A DNA stretch of 64,000 nucleotides from DATLGB01 sp963726825 (GTDB lineage: Bacteria > Actinomycetota > Thermoleophilia > Solirubrobacterales > Solirubrobacteraceae): contig CAVSDT010000001.1 of assembly GCA_963726825.1 (NCBI GenBank), positions 1,439,972-1,503,971 on the forward strand, in the 5' to 3' direction. A program made the position numbers and the translations under genes. Under the pieces are notes generated by a model that saw only the letters and a list, made by a program, of their open reading frames with translations, did no database searches and was not told the origin of the DNA. Positions 8,653 through 16,665 of the stretch are shown here, piece after piece (within the stretch, counting starts at the first letter, position 1; each line of letters begins with the position of its first letter).

Positions 8653-10335
8653 TCAGTTGCCCCGCACGTAGGGGCCGGGCGCGGGGTCGAGCCGCTTGTG
8701 CTTGCCGCGGCCGAGGGTGCGCGGTGCGGGCTTCGTCGGCCCGGACCGGTCAGACAGCCACGCGTCGTAGTCCTCCCACCAGCTGCCCTTGTGGCGGGCG
8801 GCGGACCGCTGCCAGGCCTCGGGGGTCTCCGGGTTGTCGGACCCGACGTGGAACGTCGCCTTCCCGTCGGGGTCGGGCGGGTTGACGAGCGCCTGGATGT
8901 GGCCGGAGGAGGACAGGATGAAGCGCGTGTCACCGCCGAAGAGCTGCGTCGAGCGGTAGGCGTTCTCCCACGGGACGATGTGGTCGTTGACCCCGGCCAC
9001 GACGTAGGTGTCGAGCTTGACCTCCGACAGGTCGACGTCCTCGTCGAGGACCTCCATCCCGCCCGGCTTGGCGAGCAGGTTGTCCAGCGACATGTGGATG
9101 AAGTCGCGGTGGAGGCCCGCCGTCATGCGCACCGTGTCCTGGTTCCAGAACAGCACGTCGAAGGCCGGCGGCTTGCGGCCCATGAGGTAGTTGTTGACCA
9201 CGTAGTTCCACACGAGGTCGTTCGGGCGCAGCCAGGTGAACACGCCCGCGAGGGCCTTGCCGTCGAGGTAGCCCTTGCGGGCGGACTCGGCGACGGCGGC
9301 CGCCGCGACCTCCTTGGAGATCAGCGCGTCGGCCGTGCCGGCGCGGTCGGAGTCGATCGCGCAGACGAGCAGCGAGAGGCTCGCGTAGCCGTCGATGTCG
9401 CCGTTCTTGACGGCTGCGCCGAGCAGGCCGCCGGAGATGATCCCGCCGGAGCAGACGCCCTGGAGGTGCACCTGGTCGGCCTGGGAGATGCGCGCGGTGA
9501 CGTCGCGCGCCTCCTGGATCGCGGCGGCGTAGACGTCGAAGTCCCACTCGCCCTGCTCCGGCGTCGGGTCGGCCCACGAGATCATGAAGACGGCCTGGCC
9601 CTGGTCGAGCAGGTACTGCACCAGCGAGCGGTCCTCGCGCAGGTCGAGGATGTAGTACTTGTTGATCGTCGGCGGGGCGATCAGCAGCGGGACCGAGCGC
9701 ACCTCGGGGGTGCGCGGCTTGTACTGGATCAGCTCGAAGACGTCCGTGCGGTGCACCACGGCGCCTTCGGTCACGGCGACGTTCTCACCGACTTCGAAGC
9801 GCGACGTGTCGACCGTCGCGGGCGAGCCGGGGAAGTCACGCACGAAGCGGCGCGCCCCGCGGACGAAGTTGGCGCCGCCCTCGTCGACGGTCGCCTTCAG
9901 GACGGTCGGGTTGATCAGCGGGTTGTTGGAGGGCGCGATCGCGTCCATCACGTTCGTGACCGCGAAGCGGGCCTGGCGCTCACGGCGCCAGTCGAGCTCG
10001 GCGTCCCCGACGAGGCCGTCGACGGTGTGCTCGAGCGCGATGTGGGTCTGCAGGACGCGCCGGAGCGCCCAGTTGCCGGTCCAGCCGTCGTCGGCGAAGC
10101 GCCGGTCGCGCTTGGCCGGGGCCAGCTCGGAGCGGCCGGCGGCGACCTTCGCGAGCTCGGCGGCGAGGCCGGCGCCGCGCTTGACGACCCGCTGCGGCCG
10201 GCGCGCCAGGCCCAGGCCCAGGCCCAGCGCGGTGCCGGGCTTGAGCAGCCGGGTGCCGCCGTTGCTCGCCGCGTCGGTGAGCATCACGTCAAGTCCCGAT
10301 CGCGCGGGGCTCCGCTTGTCGGTCGCTACAGCCAT
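8653..10335 (-). CDS. phaC: polyhydroxyalkanoate synthase PhaC
   Basis: This 560-residue protein joins hydroxyacyl-CoA monomers into polyester on the surface of storage granules. The synthase lipase-like box is QGVCSGG with the nucleophile at about Cys295. The catalytic Asp lies in GVNDHIVPW, and the His in SSGHIQALVNPP. ISWADPTPEQGEWDFDVY matches class I/II enzymes, and the length fits. The start follows GGAGAGGGACGGG. It heads an operon with an acyl-CoA dehydrogenase (one-base gap) and a hydrolase. A thioesterase is divergent. No phaA, phaB or phasin is in view. Confidence 0.92.
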   Translation of the reverse strand: MAVATDKRSPARSGLDVMLTDAASNGGTRLLKPGTALGLGLGLARRPQRVVKRGAGLAAELAKVAAGRSELAPAKRDRRFADDGWTGNWALRRVLQTHIALEHTVDGLVGDAELDWRRERQARFAVTNVMDAIAPSNNPLINPTVLKATVDEGGANFVRGARRFVRDFPGSPATVDTSRFEVGENVAVTEGAVVHRTDVFELIQYKPRTPEVRSVPLLIAPPTINKYYILDLREDRSLVQYLLDQGQAVFMISWADPTPEQGEWDFDVYAAAIQEARDVTARISQADQVHLQGVCSGGIISGGLLGAAVKNGDIDGYASLSLLVCAIDSDRAGTADALISKEVAAAAVAESARKGYLDGKALAGVFTWLRPNDLVWNYVVNNYLMGRKPPAFDVLFWNQDTVRMTAGLHRDFIHMSLDNLLAKPGGMEVLDEDVDLSEVKLDTYVVAGVNDHIVPWENAYRSTQLFGGDTRFILSSSGHIQALVNPPDPDGKATFHVGSDNPETPEAWQRSAARHKGSWWEDYDAWLSDRSGPTKPAPRTLGRGKHKRLDPAPGPYVRGN

Positions 10336-10416
10336 CCCGTCCCTCTCCTCGGTATTGACGTTGTGTCTCCCCGGTCGGCGTCGCGACCACACGCGTCCGG
10401 GTAGGTTCCGGACGCG

Positions 10417-10836
10417 ATGGCCGTCGCCGACGAGTACCCCCACGTCCTCGCGCTCGGGACGCGCTGGAAGGACAACGACGTCTACGGGCACGTCAACAAC
10501 GTCGAGTACTACTCCTACTTCGACACCGTCATCAACGCCTACCTCATCCGGCAGGGCGGCCTGGACATCCACGGCGGGCCGGTGATCGGGCTGTGCGCGG
10601 AGTCCCACTGCGCCTTCAAGGCGGCGCTCGAGTTCCCCGACGAGGTCCATGCCGGCCTGCGGGTCGCCAAGCTCGGCAACTCCGCGGTGACCTACGAGAT
10701 CGGGCTCTACGGCGACGCGGGCGAGACGCTCGCGGCCGAAGGGTGGTTCGTGCACGTGTTCGTGGATCGCCACACCCGGCGCGCCGCCGGGGTGCCGGAC
10801 AGCGTCCGTGCAGCGCTCGAGCGACTGATGCTCTAG
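10417..10836 (+). CDS. acyl-CoA thioesterase, 4HBT/YbgC-like hotdog fold
   Basis: This 139-residue single hotdog-fold protein has the motif RWKDNDVYGHVNNVEYYSYF (about residues 16-35). It matches the DxDxxGHVNN signature of 4-hydroxybenzoyl-CoA thioesterase relatives, with Asp21 the probable catalytic residue. These enzymes cleave acyl-CoA to the free acid. It is divergent from phaC across 81 bases, and TAGGTT lies nine bases before the ATG. A role in trimming hydroxyacyl-CoA pools near PHA synthesis is inference. Confidence 0.85.
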   Translation: MAVADEYPHVLALGTRWKDNDVYGHVNNVEYYSYFDTVINAYLIRQGGLDIHGGPVIGLCAESHCAFKAALEFPDEVHAGLRVAKLGNSAVTYEIGLYGDAGETLAAEGWFVHVFVDRHTRRAAGVPDSVRAALERLML

Positions 10837-10846
10837 AACTGCGGCC

Positions 10847-12145
10847 ATGGGTCGAGGGCTGCTGGTGCTCGTCGTGCTGCTCCTGGTGGGCGTCGCTCCG
10901 GCGTGGGGCGCCGACGAGGAGTTCGTGGGGCTCGACCGGACGGGTCCGCCGCTGAGCGTCCCCCCGGACGCCCTCGCGGCGTCCCTGCGCTGCTCCGACG
11001 GCCTCGACGGGGCCACGAGGACGCCCGTCCTGCTCAACCCGGCGACCGGCGTGACCGGCGACCAGAACTACTCCTGGAACTACGAGCGCGCGTTCAAGGG
11101 GCTCGGCATCCCCTACTGCGTCTACACCGCACCCGAGTCCACGCTCGCCGACATCCAGGTCTCGGGCGAGTACCTCGTCAACGCGATCCGCACCATGCAC
11201 GCCCGGGCGGGCCGCCCCATCGCCATCATCGGCCACAGCCAGGGCGGGATGTCGATGCGCTGGGCGCTGCGCTTCTGGCCCGACACCCGCGCGATGGTCG
11301 ACGACGTGGTCGGCTACGCCGGATCCAACCACGGGACGACGGCGCTGAGCGGCTCGTCGGGGAAGAAGCCGCCCGCGAGCTGGCAGCAGGGGAGCACGTC
11401 GAACTTCCTGCGCGCGCTGAACTCCCGTGCGGAGACCTTCTCCGGCGTCTCCTACACGAACGTCTACACCCACTTCGACGAGGTGGTGCAGCCGAGCACC
11501 GGCCCCAACCCGAGCTCGGCGCTGCGCACGGGCGGCGGGCGGATCGCCAACGTCGCCGTCCAGGACGTGTGCGCGGGTGACGTCTCCGACCACCTCGCGG
11601 TCGGCACCATCGATCCCGTCGCCTACGCGCTGACGATCGACGCGCTGACCCACGACGGGCCGGCCGACCCCACCCGGATCGACCGCAGGGTCTGCCTGAC
11701 GCTGCTGCAGCCCGGCGTCGACCCGCTGACCGCGAACACCTACCTGCAGGTGCTCGCGGGCGCCCCCGGCCTGCTCTCGGTGGCCAGCCCGGTCCCTGCC
11801 GGGGACTTCCCCTCCGTCGCGTCCGAGCCCGGCCTCGCCTGCTACGTCCTAGCGGCCTGCGCCGGGACGGGCCCGCAGAACCTGATCCGCGACCCCTCCA
11901 TCGCCCGCCGCGGCTGCACGTCGCGCCGGCTGTTCCTCATCACGCTGCCCCGGGGCCTGCGCCGCGTGGTGGTCAAGGTCGACGGCAGGCGCGTGAAGGT
12001 GCGCAAGCGCGGCGGCCGGCCGACGGCGCGCATCGACCTGCGCGGCAAGCCGAGGAAGCGGGTCCGCGTGCTGGTCGTCGCCGCGACGCGCAAGGGCAAG
12101 CGCGTGCGTGACGTGCGCCGCTACCGGACCTGCGTCAAGGGCTGA
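10847..12145 (+). CDS. secreted lipase with C-terminal CTSRR...YRTC module
   Basis: This 432-residue protein has a Sec signal (about 1-21) and an alpha/beta hydrolase body. The body has the elbow GHSQGG (Ser131) and the order TPVLLNPATG, NYSWNYERAFKGLGIPYC, which resembles Candida antarctica lipase B-like secreted lipases. The last 76 residues form a separate very basic module starting CTSRR and ending YRTCVKG. It has a Cys at each end and is shared with the GH3 protein of this window. The lipase part would hydrolyse esters outside the cell. The module's role (wall binding or folding) is unknown. The stop overlaps the convergent oxidase gene by 11 bases. Confidence 0.82.
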   Translation: MGRGLLVLVVLLLVGVAPAWGADEEFVGLDRTGPPLSVPPDALAASLRCSDGLDGATRTPVLLNPATGVTGDQNYSWNYERAFKGLGIPYCVYTAPESTLADIQVSGEYLVNAIRTMHARAGRPIAIIGHSQGGMSMRWALRFWPDTRAMVDDVVGYAGSNHGTTALSGSSGKKPPASWQQGSTSNFLRALNSRAETFSGVSYTNVYTHFDEVVQPSTGPNPSSALRTGGGRIANVAVQDVCAGDVSDHLAVGTIDPVAYALTIDALTHDGPADPTRIDRRVCLTLLQPGVDPLTANTYLQVLAGAPGLLSVASPVPAGDFPSVASEPGLACYVLAACAGTGPQNLIRDPSIARRGCTSRRLFLITLPRGLRRVVVKVDGRRVKVRKRGGRPTARIDLRGKPRKRVRVLVVAATRKGKRVRDVRRYRTCVKG

Positions 12146-13499
12146 GCAGCACCGCGCCGGGGTTCATCCGGCCGTCGGGGTCCAGCGCGGCCTTGACCGC
12201 GCGCATCGCGGCGACCTCGTCGGCGCCGCGGGCGCGCTCCAGCCAGCCGGCCTTGGCGACGCCGACGCCGTGCTCGGCGCTGATCGTCCCGCCGTGGTCG
12301 AGCGCGAGCGCGAGGACGGCGTCGTCGGCGGCCTCGTCGTCGGCGTCGGGCCCGAGCACGTTGACGTGGACGTTGCCGTCGCCGAGGTGGCCCCACAGGA
12401 TCGTCCGCGCGCCGGGGGCGGCGCCGGCGACGACGCCCTCGACGGCGTCCAGGAACGGGCCGAGGCGCTCGAGGGGGATGCCGACGTCGAGCTTGTGCGG
12501 GATGCCGGTGGCGTTGACGGCGTCGGCCATCCCCTCGCGGATCGCCCACAGGCGCTCGCGCGAGGCGGTGTCGTCGGCGACGAGGGCGTCCTCGCCGCCG
12601 GGGATCGCCTCCAGCGCGTCGGCGAGGGGGCCCAGCGGATCGGTGCCCGCGGCCTCCGCGAGGAGGTAGAGCGGGGAGCGGTGCGGCAGGGGGTCCTCGC
12701 GGCGCTGGTGCGCGAGCGCGAGGTCCAGCCCGGCGTCCGTCATGAAGTCGCACGCCTCGAGCTCCGGGACGCGGGCGCGCAGGACGGCGAGCGCCTCGGC
12801 GGCGGCCGTCGCGTCCGGGACGCCGAAGAGGACGGCCGCGCGCTCGGGCTGGCGCGGCTCGAGCTTCCAGCGCACGCGGGTGACGATGCCGAGCGTCCCC
12901 TCCGAGCCGACGAGGAGCTGGCTGAGGTCGAGGCCCGCGTTGTCCTTGGACAGCCCGCCGAGGCGGGAGAAGCGCGAGCCGTCGGCCAGCACGGCCTCCA
13001 GGCCGACGACGCGGGCGCGGGCGGTGCCGTGGCGCAGCGCACGGGCCCCGCCGGCGTCGCAGGCGATGGCGCCGCCGACGGTGCAGGAGTCGCGCGCGGC
13101 GAAGTCCAGCGCCGCGTCGAGGCCGGCCGCGGTGGCGGCGGCCTGCACGGCGGCGAGCGTCGCCCCGGCGCCGACGGTGACCTGGCCGAGCGCACGGTCG
13201 ACCGCGCCGACGTCGTCGAGGCGGGTGAGGGCGACGACGACCTGGTCGCGCGCCGTGGCGCGCGGGACCCCGCCGCCGACCAGGCCGGTGTTGCCGCCCT
13301 GCGGGATCACCGCGGCGCCCGCCGCGGCGCACACCCGCACGACGCCGGCGACCTCGTCGGTGTCGGCCGGGCGGACGACGACGGTCGCGCGCCCGTGGAA
13401 GCGGCCCGTCCAATCGGTCTCGAACGGGGCGGTCAGGTCGGGATCCGCCAGCGTGTGGCGCGCGCCCACGACGGCGGCCAGGTCAGGGACGAGCGGCAT
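12135..13499 (-). CDS. FAD-linked D-2-hydroxyacid dehydrogenase, D-2-hydroxyglutarate dehydrogenase-like
   Basis: This 454-residue protein belongs to the vanillyl-alcohol-oxidase/GlcD flavoprotein family. The FAD region contains IPQGGNTGLVGGGVP, DSCTVGGAIACDAGG and LLVGSEGTLGIVT. The C-terminal metal site shows GHLGDGNVHVN and SAEHGVG. The first motif is closer to D-2-hydroxyglutarate dehydrogenases than to glycolate oxidase. Such enzymes oxidise D-2-hydroxyglutarate or D-lactate to the 2-oxoacid. ATG 13499 is chosen; ATG 13511 would add four residues. It is divergent, with only 22 bases between, from a transhydrogenase family whose product is D-2-hydroxyglutarate, which supports that substrate. 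Confidence 0.82.
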   Translation of the reverse strand: MPLVPDLAAVVGARHTLADPDLTAPFETDWTGRFHGRATVVVRPADTDEVAGVVRVCAAAGAAVIPQGGNTGLVGGGVPRATARDQVVVALTRLDDVGAVDRALGQVTVGAGATLAAVQAAATAAGLDAALDFAARDSCTVGGAIACDAGGARALRHGTARARVVGLEAVLADGSRFSRLGGLSKDNAGLDLSQLLVGSEGTLGIVTRVRWKLEPRQPERAAVLFGVPDATAAAEALAVLRARVPELEACDFMTDAGLDLALAHQRREDPLPHRSPLYLLAEAAGTDPLGPLADALEAIPGGEDALVADDTASRERLWAIREGMADAVNATGIPHKLDVGIPLERLGPFLDAVEGVVAGAAPGARTILWGHLGDGNVHVNVLGPDADDEAADDAVLALALDHGGTISAEHGVGVAKAGWLERARGADEVAAMRAVKAALDPDGRMNPGAVLLSP

Positions 13500-13521
13500 G
13501 GCGTGTGGCATGCTACTTCGC

Positions 13522-14790
13522 ATGGCCGACCACGAGACCGTGTTCACGATGGAAGCCACGCCGGTCAAGTTCGGCCCCGGCGGCGTCGACGACGCCGGCT
13601 GGGAGCTGGCGCGGCTGGACGTCAAGCGGGTCCTGCTCGTGACCGATCCGGGCATCGTCGCGCTCGGGATCCCCGACCGGGTCCGCGCGTCGATCGAGGC
13701 GGAGGGGATCGAGGTCGTGGTCTACGACCGCTCCCGCGTGGAGCCGACGATCGACTCGCTGCAGGACTGCGTGGACTTCGCGCTGGAGGCGAAGGTCGAC
13801 GGGTTCGTGTCCGTCGGCGGCGGCTCGAGCATCGACCACGCGAAGGTCGCCAACCTCGTCACGACCCACCCGGCGCCGGTGCTGGACTACGTCAACCCGC
13901 CGATGGGGGAGGGCAGGAAGCCGCCGACGCCGCTGAAGCCCCACCTGGCGATCCCCACCACGTCAGGCTCGGGGTCGGAGGCCACGACGGTCGCGATCCT
14001 CGACATCCCCGACCTCAAGGTCAAGACGGGCATCTCGCACCGCTACCTGCGCCCGACCCAGGCGATCGTCGACCCCGAGCTGACGCGGACGCTGCCCGCC
14101 GAGGTGACGAGCAGCGCCGGCCTCGACGTCGTCTGCCACGCCGCGGAGTCCTACCTCTCGCGGCCGTTTGACTCCCGCGACGCGCCCGGCTCGCCCGGCG
14201 ACCGCCCGCCCTACCAGGGGTCCAACCCGATCGCCGACGTGTGGTCGGCGAAGGCGCTCGAGTTCGGGGGCCGCTTCCTGCGCCGCGCGGTCGCCGACGC
14301 CGACGACACGGAGGCCCGCGGGTTCATGATGCTCGGCGCCACGATGGCGGGCGTCGGCTTCGGCTCCGCGGGCGTGCACATCCCGCACGCCTGCGCCTAT
14401 CCGATCGCCGGGCTCAAGCACACCTACGTCCCGGCCGGCTACCCCGACGACCACGCGTTCGTCCCGCACGGGCACTCGGTGATCGTCACCGCGCCCGCCG
14501 CCTTCCGCTTCACCTACGACGCGATGCCCGAGCGCCACCACGAGGTCGCGGCGCTGCTGGAGGGCGGGCCGGTCGAGCCCGGCCCGGACGCGCTCCCCAA
14601 CGCGCTCCTGTCGCTGATGCGCGACGTGGGCGCGCCCAGCGGGGTCGCCGAGCTCGGGTACACCGAGGACGACGTCGACGCCCTCGTCGAGGGCGCCCGC
14701 AAGCAGCAGCGCCTGCTCGCCGTCGCGCCGAAGCAGCCCACCGAGGACGACCTGCGCCACATCCTCAACGCGTCGATGCGCAACTGGTGA
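13522..14790 (+). CDS. iron-type alcohol dehydrogenase, hydroxyacid-oxoacid transhydrogenase (HOT)-like
   Basis: This 422-residue group III metal-dependent alcohol dehydrogenase carries the nucleotide loop GGGSSIDHAKVANLV, IPTTSGSGSEAT and metal ligands in HAAESYLSRPFD, HIPHACAYPIAG and PHGHSVIVTAP. The long insert DAPGSPGDRPPYQGSNPIAD is typical of the ADHFE1/HOT subgroup. HOT moves a hydride from 4-hydroxybutyrate to 2-oxoglutarate, giving succinic semialdehyde and D-2-hydroxyglutarate. ATG 13522 is chosen; ATG 13510 is possible. It shares a GTGA overlap with a GntR regulator and faces a D-2-hydroxyglutarate dehydrogenase-like gene. The family call is firm; the substrate is inferred. Confidence 0.82.
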   Translation: MADHETVFTMEATPVKFGPGGVDDAGWELARLDVKRVLLVTDPGIVALGIPDRVRASIEAEGIEVVVYDRSRVEPTIDSLQDCVDFALEAKVDGFVSVGGGSSIDHAKVANLVTTHPAPVLDYVNPPMGEGRKPPTPLKPHLAIPTTSGSGSEATTVAILDIPDLKVKTGISHRYLRPTQAIVDPELTRTLPAEVTSSAGLDVVCHAAESYLSRPFDSRDAPGSPGDRPPYQGSNPIADVWSAKALEFGGRFLRRAVADADDTEARGFMMLGATMAGVGFGSAGVHIPHACAYPIAGLKHTYVPAGYPDDHAFVPHGHSVIVTAPAAFRFTYDAMPERHHEVAALLEGGPVEPGPDALPNALLSLMRDVGAPSGVAELGYTEDDVDALVEGARKQQRLLAVAPKQPTEDDLRHILNASMRNW

Positions 14791-15470
14791 GCCAGGACGC
14801 GATCAGCCTGGACTCGCTCGGCGGCGACCGTCCCAAGCTCGCCGAGCAGGCCCTCTCGACCCTGCGCAGCGCGGTGCTCGACGGGCGTCTGCGGCCGGGG
14901 GAGCTGTACTCCGTGGCGCAGCTCGCCGACCGCCTCGGGGTCTCCCGCACGCCGGTGCGCGAGGCGCTGCTGGCGCTCGAGCGCCAGGGACTCGTCCGCT
15001 TCGAGCGCAACCGCGGCGTGCGCGTCCTGGAGTCCTCCGCGCACGACCTGGACGAGATCTTCGCCCTGCGCCTGCTGCTGGAGTGCCCGACCGCGAGGCT
15101 CGCGGCGGAGCGCTTCGACGCGCACGACATCGCCGACCTCCAAGGGCTGATCGGCGAGATGGCCGCGCACGTCGACGACGCCGAGGACACGGCGTTCATG
15201 GCCTTCGACCGCGCGTTCCACGAGCGCGTGCTGCGCGCCGCGGGCAACCGGCGGATGCTCGAGGTCGTCGCCGGCCTGCGCGACTTCGTCCGCTTCCGGG
15301 GGGTGTCGACCGTCAAGCGGGGCCGCAGCATGCGCGTGATCCTCGACGAGCACACGCGCATCCTCGACGCGCTGCGCGACGGCGACGGGGCCGGCGCCGA
15401 GGCGGCGATGCGCGATCATCTCGTCAACACCCGCGGGGTCCTCCTCGCCACCGACACGGAAGAGCGATGA
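14787..15470 (+). CDS. GntR-family regulator, FadR/FCD subgroup
   Basis: This 227-residue protein has an N-terminal winged helix (KLAEQALSTLRSAVLDGRL through VSRTPVREALLALERQGLV, about residues 15-75). A helical FCD ligand domain follows (FALRLLLECPTARLAAE, FDRAFHERVLRAAGN, DEHTRILDALRDGDG with metal-type His residues). Such regulators sense small carboxylates. The GTG start overlaps the HOT-like stop by four bases, and its own stop overlaps the HMG-CoA reductase ATG by four. It probably controls its own operon and perhaps the divergent oxidase. Confidence 0.85.
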   Translation: MSQDAISLDSLGGDRPKLAEQALSTLRSAVLDGRLRPGELYSVAQLADRLGVSRTPVREALLALERQGLVRFERNRGVRVLESSAHDLDEIFALRLLLECPTARLAAERFDAHDIADLQGLIGEMAAHVDDAEDTAFMAFDRAFHERVLRAAGNRRMLEVVAGLRDFVRFRGVSTVKRGRSMRVILDEHTRILDALRDGDGAGAEAAMRDHLVNTRGVLLATDTEER

Positions 15471-16637
15471 GCGACACGAAGATCCCCCGCGACCGCGAGG
15501 ACGACTACACGGCGGCCGCTGCGACGGCCCGGCGGGAGTTCGCCAGCGGGAAGTCCGGCACGGCGCTCGAGCACGTCGGCCACTACTCCGTGGACCCGTC
15601 GACGCTGCCCGGCAACGTCGAGCACTTCATGGGGGTCGCGCAGGTCCCGATCGGGCTCGCCGGCCCGCTCCGCGTGGACGGGGAGCACGCCCAGGGCGAC
15701 TTCTACGTCCCGATGGCGACCACGGAGGGGACGCTCGTGGCCTCCTACAACCGCGGGATGAAGCTCGTCAACGCGTGCGGCGGGGTCAAGACGACGGTCT
15801 CGACCGACCACATGAACCGCGCGCCCTGCTTCCTCTTCCCGTCCGCCCGCGAGGCGCGCGACTTCCAGGAGTGGATCACGGCGAACTTCGACGCCGTGGC
15901 CGAGCAGGCCGAGACCACGACGAAGTCCGGCAAGCTCTCGAGACATCGAGACCTACCTCGCCGGGCGCTTCTGCTTCACCCGCTTCGACTACTCCACGGG
16001 TGACGCGGCCGGCCAGAACATGGTCGGCAAGGCGACCTGGGCGGCGTGCGAGTGGATCAAGACCCAGCGCCCCGAGCTGACCGACTACATGCTCGAGGCG
16101 AACTTCGCCACCGACAAGAAGCACTCCGCCAACAACTCGCTGCGCACCCGCGGCAAGCGCGTCGTGGCCGAGATCACGGTCCCCGACGCCGTGCTGCAGG
16201 AGCACATGGGCGTCTCCACCGAGGCCCTGTACAAGGCGCGCATGATCTCGCACCTCGGCGGCCATCAGTCGGGGACGATCAACAACGGCGCCCACGCGGC
16301 CAACGGCATCACGGCGATGTTCATCGCCTGCGGCCAGGACGTCGCGAACGTCGCCGAGTCCCACGCCGGCTTCGTCTACGCCGAGCTGCACCCCAACGGC
16401 GACTACTACTACTCGATCACCCTCCCGTCGCTGATCGTCGGCACCTACGGCGGCGGCACCGGGCTGGCGACGCAGCGCGAGTGCCTCGAGCTGCTGGGCT
16501 GCCACGGCGCGGGGAAGGTCCGCAAGTTCGCCGAGATCGTGGCGGGCACCGTCGTGGCCGGGGAGCTGTCCCTCGGGTCGGCGATCGTGGCGGACGAGTG
16601 GGTGTCCAGCCACGACACCTACGGCCGCAACCGCTGA
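15467..16637 (+). pseudogene. HMG-CoA reductase, class I-like, with one frameshift
   Basis: Two adjacent frames together give one reductase of about 389 residues. The first (to about 15940) has NVEHFMGVAQVPIGLAGPL, matching the ENVIG region, and MATTEGTLVASYNRG with the catalytic Glu. The second carries RFDYSTGDAAGQNMVGKAT, SHLGGHQSGTINNGAHAANG and the C-terminal catalytic His in SSHDTYGRN. Reading passes from frame one to frame two if one base near 15941 is extra; GAC ATC GAG ACC TAC then continues as DIETYLAGRFCFTRF. All catalytic parts are intact, so a sequencing error is at least as likely as true loss. It forms an operon with HOT and GntR. The enzyme makes or degrades mevalonate. Confidence 0.82.
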
Positions 16638-16665
16638 CGCGCCCGCGCCCAGGTAGGTTGCCCGG

